Shown here: positions 24,410-26,945 of the stretch, piece by piece
Numbering within the stretch: the first letter of the stretch is position 1
How the letters are laid out: the number at the start of each line of letters is the position of its first letter
Assembly (NCBI GenBank): GCA_026419775.2
Contig: JAOPGA020000217.1
Span: 1-26,945, forward strand
Source of the DNA: Acrasis kona
Lineage: Eukaryota; Heterolobosea; Eutetramitea; Acrasida; Acrasidae
Reading direction: 5' to 3'
Length of the DNA stretch: 26,945 nt
Notes under the pieces: model-generated
Told to the model about the DNA's origin: nothing
The model's database searches: none
Seen by the model: only the letters and a program-made list of their open reading frames with translations
Program-made: the position numbers and the translations under genes

Positions 24410-24973
24410 AAACAATTCTGCAATCTTCAGGAAGTTTCCAAATTTTAGATCTCCAAATACAGCCATACCCCTACTTGCTCATTACCTCATCTCCAACTTG
24501 CCTTCCGCCCACTTTCTAGAATTATTTTCTTGCTGGCTCTACTCCACAATTGCTTGAATGGGTGGTGGGTGGGAACTTGCATAGTGCTTGTACTTGAAGT
24601 AGTGTTTGTTTTTGTTTGTTTTTCAACGTGATAAATTAAAACTTTTACATTTCAATAAAAGTACCTCAACGTGTTAAAAACATTCAATTTACTAATATTT
24701 CAACGATAACTTCAATATTCTAACTCCGCTTTGTTCCTTAAAAAACTTTCGTATTTTACAATACTACAACAACACATCTGAAATCCAGAGATTGTTTTCT
24801 CATGTTACTTTTAATTTATGTCTGTTGGATGTAGCAAATGTGGAGGTGCTTACAAATTATTGTCCAATAACCAGTATTCTAGATTTGGATGTGCGTTGTC
24901 AAAAAGGAGCTGGAGGTTAGTTCTAAAGACATTAACTTTTTTACAATATCCATTTTTCAAAAACCAAAAAACA

Positions 24974-26003
24974 ATGTGGTCATGTATCCCCTTGATGGTT
25001 CTCTCGTTGGCAGCCCTATGTTTGGCTGCTGAGCACAAGACTCTTGTTGTCATGAGAGTATTCTCGTCGATGAGAAACCCAGAATGGTATGTTGATGGTG
25101 CTTCTCGTGAGGAATTGTTAAGGATTGGTAAGTAGTCAAAACGACCAAACGACAACTAAATTACACAGTGAAACCGTTGTACGGAAAGGAGGAGCACAAG
25201 TGCAACAGAGAAGGTAGCAACTTGGGATACACTGGGTTCAACGTTATCGACTCTTCCGACAATAAATGCATTTATGTCGTCAACTCTGCTGAGGCAGAGA
25301 GCTATCTACTTGGTACATATGTCAGGACAAAGACGAGAGAAAACGAGGACACAAACAAGATTAATACCCTCGTCGAGCACGTCAAGACCGTTATGACCGT
25401 TGGAGTAAAGACTACAGCGGTTCCAGAAGCACCTGTGTACCCTGTTGCTAACGAAGTGATCAGAGGACCAGATAATGTCACAAGATACTCACCTGAAAGG
25501 TAAGCGCAAATATTAATATCCTTCTTCTAACTCAAAGGTGGAACAACATTTCAATGGCCCTTCGTAACAACAACTGTTACAACTATGGTACAGACGTCCG
25601 CACAGATTCATTTGCCCAACCTGGAGTTGGTAGCGGAAAAACTTTCAACAACTTGGACTGCAGCGAAGTTTGGGAAGCCAGCATCAGAGACGGTTTGACA
25701 CCACTCGAGAGCAAGAAGAACCCCGAAAAGGAACAACCCGAAGTAGGTCACTATGTCACTCTTGTTGTCTGGCCTTTCATGGACTTCCACGTAAGTTAGC
25801 TTTGTGAAATTAATACTTAAAGTCCATAGTGGTATCGTAAAGATTTGGGAGGCTATTGGTCACACAAGCCAGGTTCCACCAAAGTCAAGGATGTTGATGC
25901 CAGCGAAAACAAGATTTTGAACCCAGACAAGGCAAACATCAAGCCATACACTGAAATCTGCGGATACTACATTGTTGTTCCATCCAAGATAAACATTAAA
26001 TAA
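24974..26003 (+). CDS. Secreted protein with possible Cys-His catalytic pair (303 aa, 4 exons)
   Basis: Exons 24974-25127, 25169-25499, 25538-25790 and 25830-26003; introns 41, 38 and 39 nt (donors GTAAGT, GTAAGC, GTAAGT). Coding length is 912 nt in one frame. A signal peptide (MWSCIPLMVLSLAALCLAA) comes first. The C-terminal half (about 160-303) has RWNNISMALRNNNCYNYGTD, with Cys175 after an Asn run, then HYVTLVVWPFMDFHWYRKD with His246, then GYWSHKPGSTKV and a closing CGYYIVVP strand. The NCxNY...DFHWYR arrangement recalls papain-fold (CHAP/NlpC-like) enzymes and, from memory, uncharacterised bacterial proteins; both are inferences without a search. The first 160 residues are unrecognised. 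AATAAA (25999-26004) overlaps the stop. Confidence 0.75.
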
Positions 26004-26397
26004 AATGGTTTTAGTGTACATTTGTTGTGACTCAAATCGGTTAAAGTTTTTAGAATTTATAGAATCAATATTGAATTTATTGTAATGTAATTGCTCACGT
26101 GAGAAACGATTTTATTCTATACGTATGTTATTTTTATTAGTTGTGGACGATACACTGCTTTGTTCAACTTTTACTTCTGCAGTTATACAGAATGTAATCA
26201 CTTGAATGAAAACGCAAATCTCATTATCAGAATTGTCCATAACCACCACACACAAAAAATACTTTATCTTCCCCCCAAAACAGAACGCGGTGATTATTGC
26301 GCGTAAAATAATGGAATTGTTTCATTGTAATCTATAAATTGACAACCAAATTAATTGTCGCTTGTCAAATTTCAAACAAGTTAGTCATCGGTACTTT
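26004..26397. other. Spacer and promoter of the second paralogue
   Basis: About 390 nt, AT-rich, no open frame of note. Two blocks match the spacer before copy 1: 26318-26334 equals 23096-23112 (17 bp), and 26360-26382 equals 23125-23147 (23 bp). The rest shows little similarity, so these blocks are likely promoter or leader elements kept by selection or by recent duplication. Confidence 0.5.
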
Positions 26398-26945
26398 ATG
26401 AGGCGGTTGGTGTTATTGTTCTTGTGCTTGTCGGTCGCTGTGTTTGCTGGTGACCTCCCTGTGCAAAATTTTCTAGTTCCTCCAGAAACAAAAAGACTCA
26501 CATTGGCACCAATGAGTTTACCTTCCCCCACCACGACTAAGCCACCTGTTGCTGTAGCGCCAATCTCAACAAAGGTCCTTTTCGGAAGTTATGTGCAATC
26601 GTTCATTAATGATAAGTCACCCATGAAGTGTCCTCCTGTGGTTGAAAAAGAAAACGCACCCATTGGCGGTGGAGATGTAAGACGTCATTCTAACTACTTT
26701 TTGGCGAAAGATTACAAACTCGCTGCATCATGCAGACTGGATTGCACGAGCAAAGTGTCAGGTCAAGTTCACTTTGACGGAGGCTGCAAGCACAGATACT
26801 TTTACTATGGAAACACTGGACGTTGTTTGGTAGCAGGAGAGCTAAACGACGCACAAGCCAAACTCGCCGAAGCCTATTGTATGAGTTGCAACGGTTGCAT
26901 CAAGACACATAACAGAGCTTTCAATGCTGCTATTGCAAAGGGAGT
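26398..26945 (+). CDS. Secreted Cys-rich protein, copy 2 of the tandem family (partial, runs off the window)
   Basis: ATG 26398 opens a signal peptide (MRRLVLLFLCLSVAVFAG) like that of copy 1. The stalk is Pro/Thr-rich rather than Ser/Thr-rich (LPSPTTTKPPVAVAPIST) and clearly diverged. From about 26591 the sequence is almost identical to copy 1: about 10 mismatches in 355 aligned positions, no gaps, all eight cysteines kept. The 3' end lies beyond the window; no frameshift or stop is seen up to the edge. Function unknown. Confidence 0.82.
   Translation, partial: MRRLVLLFLCLSVAVFAGDLPVQNFLVPPETKRLTLAPMSLPSPTTTKPPVAVAPISTKVLFGSYVQSFINDKSPMKCPPVVEKENAPIGGGDVRRHSNYFLAKDYKLAASCRLDCTSKVSGQVHFDGGCKHRYFYYGNTGRCLVAGELNDAQAKLAEAYCMSCNGCIKTHNRAFNAAIAKG

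Larger units (their letters stand above)
23731..24973. other. Intergenic region with LRR-coding relics and repeats
   Basis: About 1.2 kb without an intact gene. At about 23920-24060 two out-of-frame fragments read GDAAIVHLKGIHTLHELL and KKVTDAALVHLEGI, which look like leucine-rich repeats. A 19-nt near-repeat at 23969-23987 and 24033-24051 and a perfect 20-bp palindrome at 24041-24060 lie in the same stretch. A 55-bp imperfect tandem repeat occupies 24299-24409. The remainder is AT-rich, and its right end must hold the promoter of the gene at 24974. Confidence 0.45.

Noticed and set aside
1-26945. tRNA, rRNA, CRISPR array or transposase genes
   Set aside because: I saw no T-loop with paired arms, no rRNA-like block, no regularly spaced repeats and no transposase motifs. 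A covariance-model scan would be decisive.

Overview
This is nuclear DNA of a compact, intron-containing eukaryote, most likely a free-living unicellular one. Seventeen complete protein genes and one gene cut by the right edge can be supported, on both strands, with short spacers and no operons. Almost all introns are tiny (34-45 nt in twelve of fourteen inferred cases) with GTAA-type donors and CTAAC/CTGAT-like branch sites. Bacterial signals (Shine-Dalgarno, CRISPR, IS elements) are absent. The gene content (lysosomal thioesterase, neprilysin-type M13 protease, lipocalin, RGS-START, SPRY-ankyrin, BTB-WD40, EgtD-like methyltransferase and a PPR protein with a DYW-like tail) fits a protist. 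DYW-type PPR proteins outside plants are known from heterolobosean amoebae such as Naegleria and Acrasis, so that group is a reasonable but unproven guess.

Layout: 88-1722 (-) ankyrin plus peroxiredoxin-like fusion; 1916-2891 (+) palmitoyl-protein thioesterase, one intron; 3055-5127 (+) secreted M13 metallopeptidase; 5318-6590 (-) RGS-START protein, one intron; 7100-7732 (-) unrecognised small gene assembled from five exons; 7756-10305 (+) PPR protein with degenerate DYW tail; 10315-11730 (-) BTB-WD40; 12025-12591 (-) secreted lipocalin; 12769-12981 (+) 57-aa one-pass membrane protein, one intron; 12990-16114 (-) 999-aa SPRY-ankyrin protein from four exons; 16163-17338 (-) Gln-rich coiled-coil protein; 17572-18312 (-) MPPED-like phosphoesterase; 18433-19485 (-) aldo-keto reductase, one intron; 20345-21397 (+) helical-repeat protein; 21401-21736 (-) secreted 12-cysteine protein; 21865-22914 (-) EgtD-like methyltransferase; 23152-23730 (+) secreted Cys-rich protein; 24974-26003 (+) secreted protein with a possible Cys/His catalytic pair, four exons; 26398-26945 (+) a near-identical paralogue of the 23152 gene, truncated by the window edge.

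Two general features stand out. First, in 13 of the 17 complete genes the poly(A) signal (AATAAA or ATTAAA) overlaps the stop codon itself, so 3' UTRs must be very short. Second, three convergent pairs have stops only 3-9 nt apart, so their mRNAs should overlap. The right end (23.1-26.9 kb) is the most accessory-looking part: a duplicated secreted family with a diverged stalk, relics of leucine-rich repeat coding, a 55-bp tandem repeat and a secreted gene that may have bacterial relatives. All splice models come from reading the sequence only; they are supported by frame continuity and domain continuity, not by transcripts.
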